Shown here: piece after piece, positions 9,533 to 17,439 of the stretch | How the letters are laid out: each line of letters starts with the position of its first letter | Position numbering within the stretch: the stretch's first letter is position 1 | Source of the DNA: Myxococcales bacterium | GTDB taxonomy: Bacteria; Myxococcota_A; UBA9160; SZUA-336 | Reading direction: 5' to 3' | DNA length: 64,000 nucleotides | Assembly (NCBI GenBank): GCA_013215565.1 | Contig: JABSQV010000003.1 | Span: 44,723 to 108,722, forward strand | Program-made: the position numbers and the translations under genes | Notes under the pieces: generated by a model | What the model was told of the DNA's origin: nothing | Seen by the model: only the letters and a program-made list of their open reading frames with translations | Database searches by the model: none

Positions 9533-12500
9533 CTACCGGCAGCCTTGCTTGTCGAAGGTCCAAGCCGGATTTCCGGCGTACGGTGAACCAGCTGGGCCAC
9601 CAGTCGGGTCCGCACCCAACGGTCCATTCCCGCAACCCAGCACACAATGGTCAAACCCGGGCTGTGCGACCGCCGTGAGCGCGATGAACTGCGCGTCACC
9701 CAGGTCGACACCCGGGGGAGCCGGACTGGTCTGGCCCGCACCCTGCCAGTACACGTCACACGATGCCACCGGGCAATCGACGCTCGCCGGAAGCGCTGTG
9801 CCCACCGCGACGAGCGCCGCAATCTGCGCATCGCCGAGCGTCAGGTTGTTACCGTCGTTGACCGTCGAATCGCCGCACAGGCAGCCCGACCCGAGCTGTC
9901 CGCTCGTCCCGGTCGCGTTACTCAGTACCTGAGCCGGGTCGAATGCCGCCGGACATTGGTCGTTTGCGCTGCCGCGTCGGTCGAACTCCGGATCATCGAA
10001 GCCCACGCAAAGCGGTTCGCCGTTCAGGCCCAACGGACAGAAGACCGTATCGAACTTGTAGACGAAGTCCGTATTCCGGTTCGCGAACACCTTCACGTCA
10101 CGACCAGAGCCTGCGCCCACGTACGGGTAGCTCGGGAAGTCAGCCAACACGTTCGCAGCCTTCGGACGCAAATCCTGCTGCGTCGTGAACATGTTGCAGG
10201 GACCCGAGAGACCGCCGCCGGCCGTGCCTGGCCCGCAGTTCACGCCGGGCGCCAGAGGCGGCTTGGCCGCCTGCGTCCGAGTCGGGAAGTCATCGACGCC
10301 GGTATTAGTCAATGCGCCCGATCCCGTGATGTTCAGAGGATTGTCGCACGGAGGCAGGTCGAGGGAGAGGCTGTTGTCCCCGATGCACCCCATGATCCCG
10401 TCAGGTCCGGGCCCGTAGTTGGTCGAGAAGACCAGGAAGAAGTTCGGGTCCGTGATGAGCCCCGGATCCGCGGGCGGGAACGTGAAACCGACCCCGAGCG
10501 TCGCACCGTTCCAGGAGAGCACGCGGGGGGGCAAATACGCCCCGGCCCCGTCCCCGTACACGTCCGGGAGGGTGAGCCCGGCAGAGCCCGTGCCGCCTGC
10601 GATGTTTCCGATCAGCTTGGCGTCCGTACCGGGGTTATCGTTGTCGCGGTTCTGCGACCCCGCGAACCCGGTCGTCGCCGCGACCAGGAGCGGCACCTTG
10701 ATGTTGTAGCCGACATCCATCAGGCCCCCGATCCTGCCGTTCAGGTCGGTGCGGCCAATGGTCTCGAGGAGATCGAGGTTCGTATCGCAGGCGTTCGGGG
10801 GAGTCCCACAGTCGGCCGTGTGGCTGTCGTACCCGACCGGGATCCAACCGCGCGCCGGGTCGTTGGCGGTGACCGGGAACACCGGACTGGTGAACCCGGT
10901 GCCGCCCTTCGCGACCGGAACCAGGTGCGGCGGTGTCGCCCCGCAGCCCCGGCAGTCGAGCGTGTCGGTCGCCGAACTAATACAGTCGTTCATGGTGATC
11001 CCGAGGCCCAAAATATTGGGCACGTCCTCTGCGAACGGCACACACGGGATTTGCGCGGCCAAGGTCGAGCACCGCCCGGTCCGGCGGAAGTTGTTCGCAT
11101 CGCTCAAGTCGTTGAGAACCCCTCGGTCACCACCCATGAAACAGCGGAGGTCGCCCTGGTTGATCCAGGTCTGGGAGAAGACCAGGACAATCTGCAGGAC
11201 GTCGCCCAGGCCCGCACGCGTCCCACTGTAGTGGTCGAACACGGCCTGGAAGCCGATGGCGGTGTCCTCTGCCGTCAGAGCCGGCAGGGGAGGAACGCCC
11301 GGAAAGCCGGCAACCGGAGACACACCGGGCTTGGACTGCGCGGCGAGCATGAAGTCGGTGGCTTCCTGCTCGAACACGCTCCAAATGTAGTCGACCCCAC
11401 AGTCCGGCGGGCACTTTCCACTGATGTCCCCGCCCGCGGCCACGACCAGACTCTTCGTGGTGTCCGTAAGTTCTGACGCAGCAATGTCGCGCGACCACAG
11501 GTAGGCCGGGGTCACGCGGGCGGCCGCGTCTTCCCAGCAGTAAAGGTCGCCGATGCAGTGGCTGGCACACGCAGAGTTGGTCGGATCCCCGAGTCCTGAG
11601 CCGGCGGTACAGCCGACGTCAAGCAGCATTCCACACGGATCCCCGGCCGCGCCGGTCGGGAAGTTGTCGGTACACGCCAAGCCGGTGTCGTTCTCGCAGT
11701 GGCCCACGACGGGATCGTCCACCGACCATCCAATGGCCGCATCGCACGGGTGCGTCACGATCAGGCTGTCGGTGGAACTCCCCACGAGCGATCCGGAGTT
11801 GAAACCCCACTCGGAAAACGTCGAATCCGCGAAGCCGCGAAGACCTCGAACCCCGAACTCGTCGCGAAGGGCCGTCAAGTGGGCCCGCTCTGTCGCATCC
11901 GTGAACACGGCCGGATCCAGCGCCCCGGTGATGGGCACGACTGCAAACGCCTGACCGCCCACGATTTCGATGATCTCAGTGCCGCTAAGGGCGACGTTGT
12001 TCAAGGTCCCGGGTGCCCGCTGCGGCGTCACCGACCTCGGCGGGTTCTCGATCGCGAAGCGCGGCCCCGTGAGCCCGATGCCGTTCAGAACGTCCAGGGC
12101 GCCGTTCGACTCGTTTCCGATATTGTTGAGACTGAGGCCGTTGATGTGGGTCCCGAGCGAGACGCCAAAACCCCCGGTGAGGATATCCACATCGCCGTCC
12201 GAACAGATCCCCTCAACACCGCCGCAGGACGTGGCCTCGAAGACCGCGGTGAATACCGGGGCTCCCGTGCCGTTCGGGTCCGCAGGAATCGGTACCGTAG
12301 TCGGGATCGCTCCGGCGAGCTTGCCCGTGCAGAGGCAGTTCGGATCGTTTAGTTGAGCCGGACTCACGGTCACGTCCCAGCCTTCCGGGAAGATGCAGCC
12401 GGCGCTCGTGCCTCGAGAGCACGCATTCACAGGCGTGGGAAAGGTCCAGCAGAGCTTGTTGGGCTCGGCCTTGCACAGGCCGCAGTTCCCTGTCGAATTG

Positions 12501-12733
12501 AGAGCACCGCCGCATGGTTGCTCCGCCCCGCCTTGGTAGCCCTCTCCCACTGGGAGTTTCGTGAAGATCGACCGACAGCCGTCCGTGAGATCGCACGCCG
12601 ACTGGGCGCTCACGTCCAGTACGTTGTTATCCCCGTATCCGCTAATAGCCGAATATACGGTGACCTGGTTAGCCGCAACTGGCGTTCCGAACACCAGAGC
12701 GATCGCGAAGGCGATCATACGTGTCGCGACCAT
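9533..12733 (-). CDS. Large Cys-rich secreted protein with dockerin-like C-terminal repeats
   Basis: A 1066-residue protein of unknown function. The ATG at 12733 follows GGGAGG and opens a signal peptide ending TPVAA. The body is rich in Gly, Asn, Thr and paired Cys, with no enzyme motif I can name. Near the C-terminus two similar units occur: CGDSTVNDGNNLTLGDAQI followed by AALVAVG, and VDLGDAQFIALTAVA. These have the Asp/Asn-Gly loop plus helix spacing of degenerate dockerin or EF-hand-like repeats. Adjacent PEP-CTERM genes suggest a cell-surface or extracellular matrix role. No C-terminal PEP or autotransporter signal is visible. Confidence 0.75.
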   Translation of the reverse strand: MVATRMIAFAIALVFGTPVAANQVTVYSAISGYGDNNVLDVSAQSACDLTDGCRSIFTKLPVGEGYQGGAEQPCGGALNSTGNCGLCKAEPNKLCWTFPTPVNACSRGTSAGCIFPEGWDVTVSPAQLNDPNCLCTGKLAGAIPTTVPIPADPNGTGAPVFTAVFEATSCGGVEGICSDGDVDILTGGFGVSLGTHINGLSLNNIGNESNGALDVLNGIGLTGPRFAIENPPRSVTPQRAPGTLNNVALSGTEIIEIVGGQAFAVVPITGALDPAVFTDATERAHLTALRDEFGVRGLRGFADSTFSEWGFNSGSLVGSSTDSLIVTHPCDAAIGWSVDDPVVGHCENDTGLACTDNFPTGAAGDPCGMLLDVGCTAGSGLGDPTNSACASHCIGDLYCWEDAAARVTPAYLWSRDIAASELTDTTKSLVVAAGGDISGKCPPDCGVDYIWSVFEQEATDFMLAAQSKPGVSPVAGFPGVPPLPALTAEDTAIGFQAVFDHYSGTRAGLGDVLQIVLVFSQTWINQGDLRCFMGGDRGVLNDLSDANNFRRTGRCSTLAAQIPCVPFAEDVPNILGLGITMNDCISSATDTLDCRGCGATPPHLVPVAKGGTGFTSPVFPVTANDPARGWIPVGYDSHTADCGTPPNACDTNLDLLETIGRTDLNGRIGGLMDVGYNIKVPLLVAATTGFAGSQNRDNDNPGTDAKLIGNIAGGTGSAGLTLPDVYGDGAGAYLPPRVLSWNGATLGVGFTFPPADPGLITDPNFFLVFSTNYGPGPDGIMGCIGDNSLSLDLPPCDNPLNITGSGALTNTGVDDFPTRTQAAKPPLAPGVNCGPGTAGGGLSGPCNMFTTQQDLRPKAANVLADFPSYPYVGAGSGRDVKVFANRNTDFVYKFDTVFCPLGLNGEPLCVGFDDPEFDRRGSANDQCPAAFDPAQVLSNATGTSGQLGSGCLCGDSTVNDGNNLTLGDAQIAALVAVGTALPASVDCPVASCDVYWQGAGQTSPAPPGVDLGDAQFIALTAVAQPGFDHCVLGCGNGPLGADPTGGPAGSPYAGNPAWTFDKQGCR

Positions 12734-13400
12734 ATTCCCTCCCTTGAAATGATTTAACAACGCCAGCGGATCTTCCGTGACGAACTGTGACGTAGTAAGA
12801 ACCCTGCCTCGGCGCGCCCGCGCCCTGAAATACATCCCTGTTGCAAGAAGTCCACGGAGTATACATGAACCAATCAGGGCGAACGCTCTTTTAGTTGCCA
12901 GAACACAACAAAAGTGTCAGAAGCACGCAGGCCCCGCCAGAACTGCCCGGAGCGGCCGGGAGAAGCCGCCGCAGCTGCCGCGGGGCCCTTTGCGGCAGCC
13001 GGGTCAGGCTGCTCACTTCCCGTCAAATACCCGTAAATAAAGGGACTTCGTGTCCTTACGGGTCCTGACGCGGGCGCTGGGCCGCTACTTGGGGACGCGC
13101 CTCGCGAACATCGCGCGGTCCCCGTCCCGGGTCCCGGGTCCTGCGGCTCCGGCCCAAAGGACGCGCTAAGTCCCTGGAAAAAGGGGGGGTTCCACCAGAC
13201 GGCGGAAAGACCTCACGAGCGCCCGGAACTCGGAATCGAGGGCCCGTCACCGCACGAGACGCGTGTTTTGAGCCCCGGAAGGGGCGGCCGCCCCGCGGCG
13301 AGCGATCGCTGCGCTAAGAGAAGGATGGGACCGGTTCCCCCCGTACGCGGGGCAACCTCGGGGCGATTCCCGATCGCCGGCCCGGACGCAGCGGGTCCGG
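12734..13400. other. 667-bp intergenic region without a convincing gene
   Basis: This region separates the secreted-protein gene from the sigma factor, both on the minus strand. No ORF with plausible coding character was found. It holds two stem-loops: CTGCCGC (12975-12981) with GCGGCAG (12992-12998), and CCCGTAA (13030-13036) with TTACGGG (13056-13062) plus an inner GGAC/GTCC pairing. A TATACT on the minus strand (12858-12863) could be a -10 box for the secreted-protein gene, but no matching -35 was seen. Confidence 0.5.
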
Positions 13401-14816
13401 CTAGAGGTCGGCGAAGACCTCGAGCAGGCTCTCCCTGGACGACTGACGCAGCTTCTCGATCGCGCGGGCCTCGAGCTGGCGGACCCGCTCGCGTGAGAGC
13501 CCGAGCTTCTCGCCAATCTCCTCGAGCGTGTGATCTTGCTCGCCCTTCATCCCGAACCGCCAGCGCAAGATGTTCCGCTCCCGCTCGTTCAGGCGCGCGA
13601 TCGAATCCTCGGTCGCCCGCTCGAGCCGGAAGCGGTCGAGCCCATCCACGGGAGAGATCGTGACCGGGTCCTTGACGAAGTCCTTCAGGACCTTCGAGTC
13701 GGTACCCTTGACCTGGGTCTCCAGCGACACCGGCTCCCGAGTCATCTTCTGCAGCTTCTCCGTCTGATCCACCGACAGATCGAGGGCCTTCGCGAGCTCC
13801 GTGGTGGTGGGTTCGCGGCCGAGCTTCTTCGAGAGCGCGTTCAGCATGCGGTAGTACTTGAGCAGCGTGTCGTGCATGTGGCTCGGAATGCGAATCGTGC
13901 GCGACTGGTTCTGGATCGCACGAATCAGCGCCTGCCGAATCCACCAGAGCGCGTAGGTCGAGAACTTGTGGCCCCTCCGGTAATCGAATTTCTCGACGGC
14001 CCGGATCAGCCCGAGGTTCCCCTCTTGGATCAGGTCCTGGAACGCGATGCCCATGTTCCGGTAGTCCTTGGCAATCGCGATCACGAGCTTCAGATTGTGC
14101 TGAACGAAGCGGTTCTTGTGAAACATGAGCCGGTCGTACGCGAGGTCGACCTGGTCCATCAGCGGGGCAAAATCCGCGTACTTCATGCCGACTGAGACCT
14201 CGATCTCGCGCAGGTGCCGCCGGAGCACCCGCAACTCCCGGTCGCGCTCCGTCTTGCCCTTCTCGGAACGAGGCGCCCGCCTCGGCGACCTGAGTCGCTG
14301 TAACTGCTTGTCGTACCCCTGCATCGTATCCCGGGCGGTTCGAACCTTGCGCCGGATGCGTTCGAAGATCTGCATCGAGAGGTCGGCCTGTCCGAGTGCG
14401 CGCTGGATGCTCTTCCGCGCCCGCGCGAACTTCTCCGGGGCAGCCCCCCTCTCCTCGAGGCCGTCGTAGGCCCTCAGCAGCCTCTCGACCCGCTGAAGCG
14501 CCTTGTCGAGGCGCTCGCCCCGCTGCTCACCATCGGGCGTTCCGGAGCCGTAGGACTCGGACATCTTGGCGGTGACTCGATTCTCCGCCTGGAGACCGCG
14601 CCAGATCTGAACCGCCTCCCGCCAGGTGAACGGAATCGACAGGATCCCGGCGCGCATCTCGAGGGTCGCCGACTCCATCTCCTTGGCCAGCATCACCTCT
14701 TCCTCTTTCTTGAGGGTCGGGATGCTCGCGATGTCGCTAAAGTAGGAGAGCAGGGTGTTCCGATTCCGGGCGACCTCGGCCTCCGGATCGACGTTCGAGC
14801 GTTCGGGATCGATCAC
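13401..14816 (-). CDS. Sigma-70 family RNA polymerase sigma factor (RpoD/RpoS-like)
   Basis: A 471-residue sigma factor. Region 1.2 (residues about 20-50) is followed by a charged non-conserved segment (about 60-200). Region 2 (about 215-315) contains [19 protein letters not shown] and [17 protein letters not shown]. Region 3 and region 4.2 follow, the latter with the helix-turn-helix [20 protein letters not shown]. Region 1.1 is absent, so it resembles a short primary or group-2 sigma. Start is GTG preceded by GGAG. Its transcript appears to begin about 300 bp upstream (promoter at 15130-15158). Whether it is the housekeeping sigma or an RpoS-like alternative factor cannot be decided here. 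Confidence 0.93.
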   Translation of the reverse strand: MIDPERSNVDPEAEVARNRNTLLSYFSDIASIPTLKKEEEVMLAKEMESATLEMRAGILSIPFTWREAVQIWRGLQAENRVTAKMSESYGSGTPDGEQRGERLDKALQRVERLLRAYDGLEERGAAPEKFARARKSIQRALGQADLSMQIFERIRRKVRTARDTMQGYDKQLQRLRSPRRAPRSEKGKTERDRELRVLRRHLREIEVSVGMKYADFAPLMDQVDLAYDRLMFHKNRFVQHNLKLVIAIAKDYRNMGIAFQDLIQEGNLGLIRAVEKFDYRRGHKFSTYALWWIRQALIRAIQNQSRTIRIPSHMHDTLLKYYRMLNALSKKLGREPTTTELAKALDLSVDQTEKLQKMTREPVSLETQVKGTDSKVLKDFVKDPVTISPVDGLDRFRLERATEDSIARLNERERNILRWRFGMKGEQDHTLEEIGEKLGLSRERVRQLEARAIEKLRQSSRESLLEVFADL

Positions 14817-15023
14817 TTTCTTCTCCGCTCCAGTGGCCAGCGAGAACCTCCCTCGCTGGCGAGTCAGTGTCGGCGACGCGCTGCGGCCCGGCCCGTGGAC
14901 TCCGCCCGCGGCCAGCGCCTCGTCCTCGATGTCCGAGCGATGTCCGTTTCCCCCACAACACTCACCAAACCCGCGAGCGGCCTGCTACCGCGACGCTCAC
15001 GGAGGCCGACGCGGTGTGTCAAT

Positions 15024-15060
15024 TCCCTGAACGAAAAAACGCGCAAAAAGCGCTCAGGGA
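15024..15060 (-). promoter_or_regulatory. Stem-loop in the leader of the sigma factor transcript
   Basis: Outer arms TCCCTGA (15024-15030) and TCAGGGA (15054-15060) pair perfectly. Inside them GCGC-N5-GCGC forms a second short stem. Read on the minus strand, the inner stem is followed by a GTTTTTT run, the layout of a small intrinsic terminator or attenuator. It lies between the predicted promoter and the sigma gene. A regulatory role is inference. Confidence 0.35.
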
Positions 15061-15129
15061 CGCCCATACTGTGGGCGAACCCGCGGGGGGACGGCACTTG
15101 CCGTGGAAAAGCCTTGTCCGAGCCCGTCG

Positions 15130-15158
15130 AAAATACGCCAGTGCAGAACCGCTGTCAA
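15130..15158 (-). promoter_or_regulatory. Sigma-70 promoter for the sigma factor gene
   Basis: On the minus strand a perfect -35 TTGACA (15153-15158) is followed by 17 bases and a -10 TATTTT (15130-15135). Transcription would start near 15123, giving a leader of about 300 nt before the GTG of the sigma gene. The rest of the 475-bp gap (14817-15291) holds GC-rich palindromes downstream of folE and no ORF. Confidence 0.55.
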
Positions 15159-15291
15159 CGCTTTCCGGGCAGAAAAACCCGATTCCGCAGCAGGCCGTTC
15201 CGCACACCGGGGGCGACCCCCAACGAGGGAAACCCCCCGGGACCCGGCGCCGTCTTGGGGCGCAAGCCCCGGGCCCGGGGCCCACGGGCGC

Positions 15292-15855
15292 TCAGATTGA
15301 AGGCTTCCCCCGGCTCAGGAGTTGAATGAATTCCGACCGGGTCTTCGGGTCGGACTCGAACTCTCCCAGCATCGCGCTCGATACCGCGTAGGCGTTCTGC
15401 TTCTGGACCCCGCGCATCATCATGCAGAGGTGGTGGGCCTCGAGCACGACCGCGACGCCCTTCGGCTTCAGCGCCTGATCGAGGGCGGCCGCGATTTCGT
15501 TCGTGAGCCGCTCCTGGATCTGAAGCCGCCGCGCGTAAACGTCGATCAGCCGCGGGATTTTCGAGAGCCCGACCACCCGCCCGGCCGGAACGTAGGCCAC
15601 GTGAGCGCGACCGAAGAACGGAAGCAGGTGGTGCTCGCAGAGGCTGTAGAAATCAATGTCGCGCACGATCACCATCTCGTTGGTGTCCTCGTTGAAGATG
15701 GCCCGCTTCAGCGCCTTGAGCGGGTCCTGCGCGTAGCCCTGCGTCAGGAACTCGAACGAGCGACTGACGCGCTCGGGCGTACCTACGAGTCCTTGCCTGC
15801 CGGGGTCCTCACCGATCTCCTTGAGCAGCACCGTCACCAGGTCCTCGATCCGCAT
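15292..15855 (-). CDS. folE: GTP cyclohydrolase I
   Basis: A 187-residue enzyme converting GTP to 7,8-dihydroneopterin triphosphate, the entry to folate, tetrahydrobiopterin and queuosine-type pathways. Family motifs: [12 protein letters not shown] (zinc Cys and catalytic His), [20 protein letters not shown], and [17 protein letters not shown] (third zinc ligand). Normal length, apparently intact. The start codon overlaps the stop of the upstream PTPS gene, so folE and two PTPS genes form one coupled unit. Confidence 0.96.
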   Translation of the reverse strand: MRIEDLVTVLLKEIGEDPGRQGLVGTPERVSRSFEFLTQGYAQDPLKALKRAIFNEDTNEMVIVRDIDFYSLCEHHLLPFFGRAHVAYVPAGRVVGLSKIPRLIDVYARRLQIQERLTNEIAAALDQALKPKGVAVVLEAHHLCMMMRGVQKQNAYAVSSAMLGEFESDPKTRSEFIQLLSRGKPSI

Positions 15856-16292
15856 CAGTCCTCCTCCAACTCCCCCCGGTACTCGACCGAATTGTTGTCC
15901 GTCTCGACGAGCCGGATGCGGTCCAACGCCGCGGGCGCAAGACGACCCGCGAGCGCCCGCCAGACGAAGCGCGCGATGTTCTCCGCGGTCGGAACCTGCT
16001 TCTCAAAGGCCGCGACGTCGCGGTTCAAGAGTCGGTGGTCGAGCACCCTGAGCACCCGATCTTCGACGACGCGGTCCAGCCGGGCGGGGGGCAACAACTG
16101 TCCCGTCTCCGGATCCGGTTCCCCCCGGAGCGTGACCTCGAGGCCGTAGCCGTGCCCGTGGCCGTTGGGGTTCGCGCAGCGCCCGTAGACCGCCCGGTTC
16201 CGCTCCTCGCTCCACGCCTCCCGGCGCAGTACGTGGCCCGCGCTGAATCGATAGCGGCGTGTAATCCGGAGCGTGGGCCGGGCGGAACTCAC
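15855..16292 (-). CDS. 6-pyruvoyltetrahydropterin synthase / QueD family, catalytically complete copy
   Basis: A 145-residue T-fold enzyme that acts on dihydroneopterin triphosphate, the FolE product. Zinc ligands His20, His45 and His47 (SAGH and HGHGY) and catalytic Cys39 ([10 protein letters not shown]) are present. So are the Asp-His pair (VLDHRLL), PTAENIA, and the pterin-binding Glu in ETDNNSVEY. The CxNPNGHGH form is closer to true PTPS than to E. coli QueD, so product could be 6-pyruvoyltetrahydropterin or 6-carboxytetrahydropterin. It overlaps both neighbours by 1-4 bp. Confidence 0.9.
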   Translation of the reverse strand: MSSARPTLRITRRYRFSAGHVLRREAWSEERNRAVYGRCANPNGHGHGYGLEVTLRGEPDPETGQLLPPARLDRVVEDRVLRVLDHRLLNRDVAAFEKQVPTAENIARFVWRALAGRLAPAALDRIRLVETDNNSVEYRGELEED

Positions 16293-16699
16293 CGGGCACC
16301 CCGGATCACGTCGACGAAGCCGTCCTCCGCGGGCGAGAGGCGTACCTGCTGGAGCAGACCGTCTGGCAGGGCCCGCTCCAGCAGTTCGAAGATCACGAGC
16401 GCGAACTGCTCGGGCGTCGGGGCGCGGTCCCGGAAGAAGGGGGTGTCGTCGTTCAGGTTGCGATGATCGAAGCGGTCCTCGATTTCTTCGACCAGAACCC
16501 GCTTCAGCCGCTTCAGGTCGATCACCATGCCGGTCTCGGAATCCGGCACGCCCTCCACGGTGACCTCAAGCCTGTAGTTGTGTCCGAACTCTCCGGTTCC
16601 GGCTTCCGGGCCGAAGGCGGCCCGGTTCCGGCCCGGGTCCCAGTCCGACCGCTCCAGGCGATGCGAAGCGCAGAAATCCAGTCGCCGGGTCAGCCGCAT
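16289..16699 (-). CDS. Divergent PTPS/QueD paralogue lacking catalytic Cys and one zinc His
   Basis: A 136-residue T-fold paralogue of the next gene. Shared pattern: W-x4-RNRA-x-[YF]-G, His13 in CASHRL, His40 in FGHNY, the DH pair in RFDHRNLND. It differs at key positions. The first His of HGH is Phe38, the CxNPN loop is replaced by PEAGTGE with no Cys, and the ETxxN pterin-binding motif is replaced by SPAEDGF. The usual reaction is therefore unlikely. It may be a regulatory or structural partner in a mixed oligomer, or act on another pterin. It is the first of three coupled genes ending in folE, 28 bp after lexA. Confidence 0.85.
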   Translation of the reverse strand: MRLTRRLDFCASHRLERSDWDPGRNRAAFGPEAGTGEFGHNYRLEVTVEGVPDSETGMVIDLKRLKRVLVEEIEDRFDHRNLNDDTPFFRDRAPTPEQFALVIFELLERALPDGLLQQVRLSPAEDGFVDVIRGAR

Positions 16700-16727
16700 G
16701 TGCTTCTCTCCGGACCCGGCGCGTCCG

Positions 16728-17327
16728 TCAGTACCGCCGAACCAGCCCGACGACCACGCCCTGAATCTCCACCTCCTGGGCCGGAAACTCCATCGGGCGG
16801 TGGTCGGGATTGGCGGGCATCAGGCGAACCTTGTCACCCTCGCGATGGAAGCGCTTCAGCGTGACCTCGAGACGATCGATCAGGGCGACGACCGTCTCGC
16901 CCTCCCGCGGTTGGGTGCGCGGCTCCAGCAACACCACGTCCCCGTCGAGGATGTGGTCCCCGCTCATCGAATCCCCGCGCACCCGGAGCGCGTAGCACGG
17001 ATTCGTACCGACCATCTCCTCAGGAACCTGGATGGAGTCACTGGTTTCCACCGCCTCGATCGGCACGCCCGCCGCTACCGATCCGAGCAGCGGTACCTGC
17101 ACGACGCCGCTCTGGGCCGGCTCTACCAGTTCGAGGGAGCGGCTCCGGTTCCAGGCCTTCCGCAGCAGCCGCTTCTCGACGAGATTCTGCACGTGCTTGT
17201 GCACGGTCGCGACCGACGAGAGCCCGAAGTGAGACGCGATCTCCTCCAGGCTCGGGGCGTACCCCTCGCGTTCCAGAAAGCCCCGAATAAACTCGAAGGT
17301 CTCGCGCTGCCGCTTGGTCAAATGCAT
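16728..17327 (-). CDS. lexA: LexA SOS repressor
   Basis: A 199-residue LexA. The N-terminal winged helix (about 1-65) contains GYAPSLEEIASHFGLSS. The C-terminal S24 peptidase domain has the Ala86-Gly87 self-cleavage site (SVAAGVP), nucleophile Ser120 (RGDSMSG) and general base Lys158 (VTLKRF). The ATG at 17327 is chosen because MHLTKRQRE is the canonical LexA N-terminus; the frame stays open further upstream. The recognition helix differs from E. coli (SSVATVHKH), so the operator is probably not the E. coli SOS box; none was found in the 112-bp divergent promoter region. Confidence 0.95.
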   Translation of the reverse strand: MHLTKRQRETFEFIRGFLEREGYAPSLEEIASHFGLSSVATVHKHVQNLVEKRLLRKAWNRSRSLELVEPAQSGVVQVPLLGSVAAGVPIEAVETSDSIQVPEEMVGTNPCYALRVRGDSMSGDHILDGDVVLLEPRTQPREGETVVALIDRLEVTLKRFHREGDKVRLMPANPDHRPMEFPAQEVEIQGVVVGLVRRY

Positions 17328-17439
17328 CCCATGCCCCCCCCTCGGTCTCGCCCACCCCGGCAACGCCCGCGGCCGGAACTCGATCCAGGACCCGAGGCTG
17401 CGTGGCGCCGGCCGCATACTCTACCTTCAGAGCATCCGC

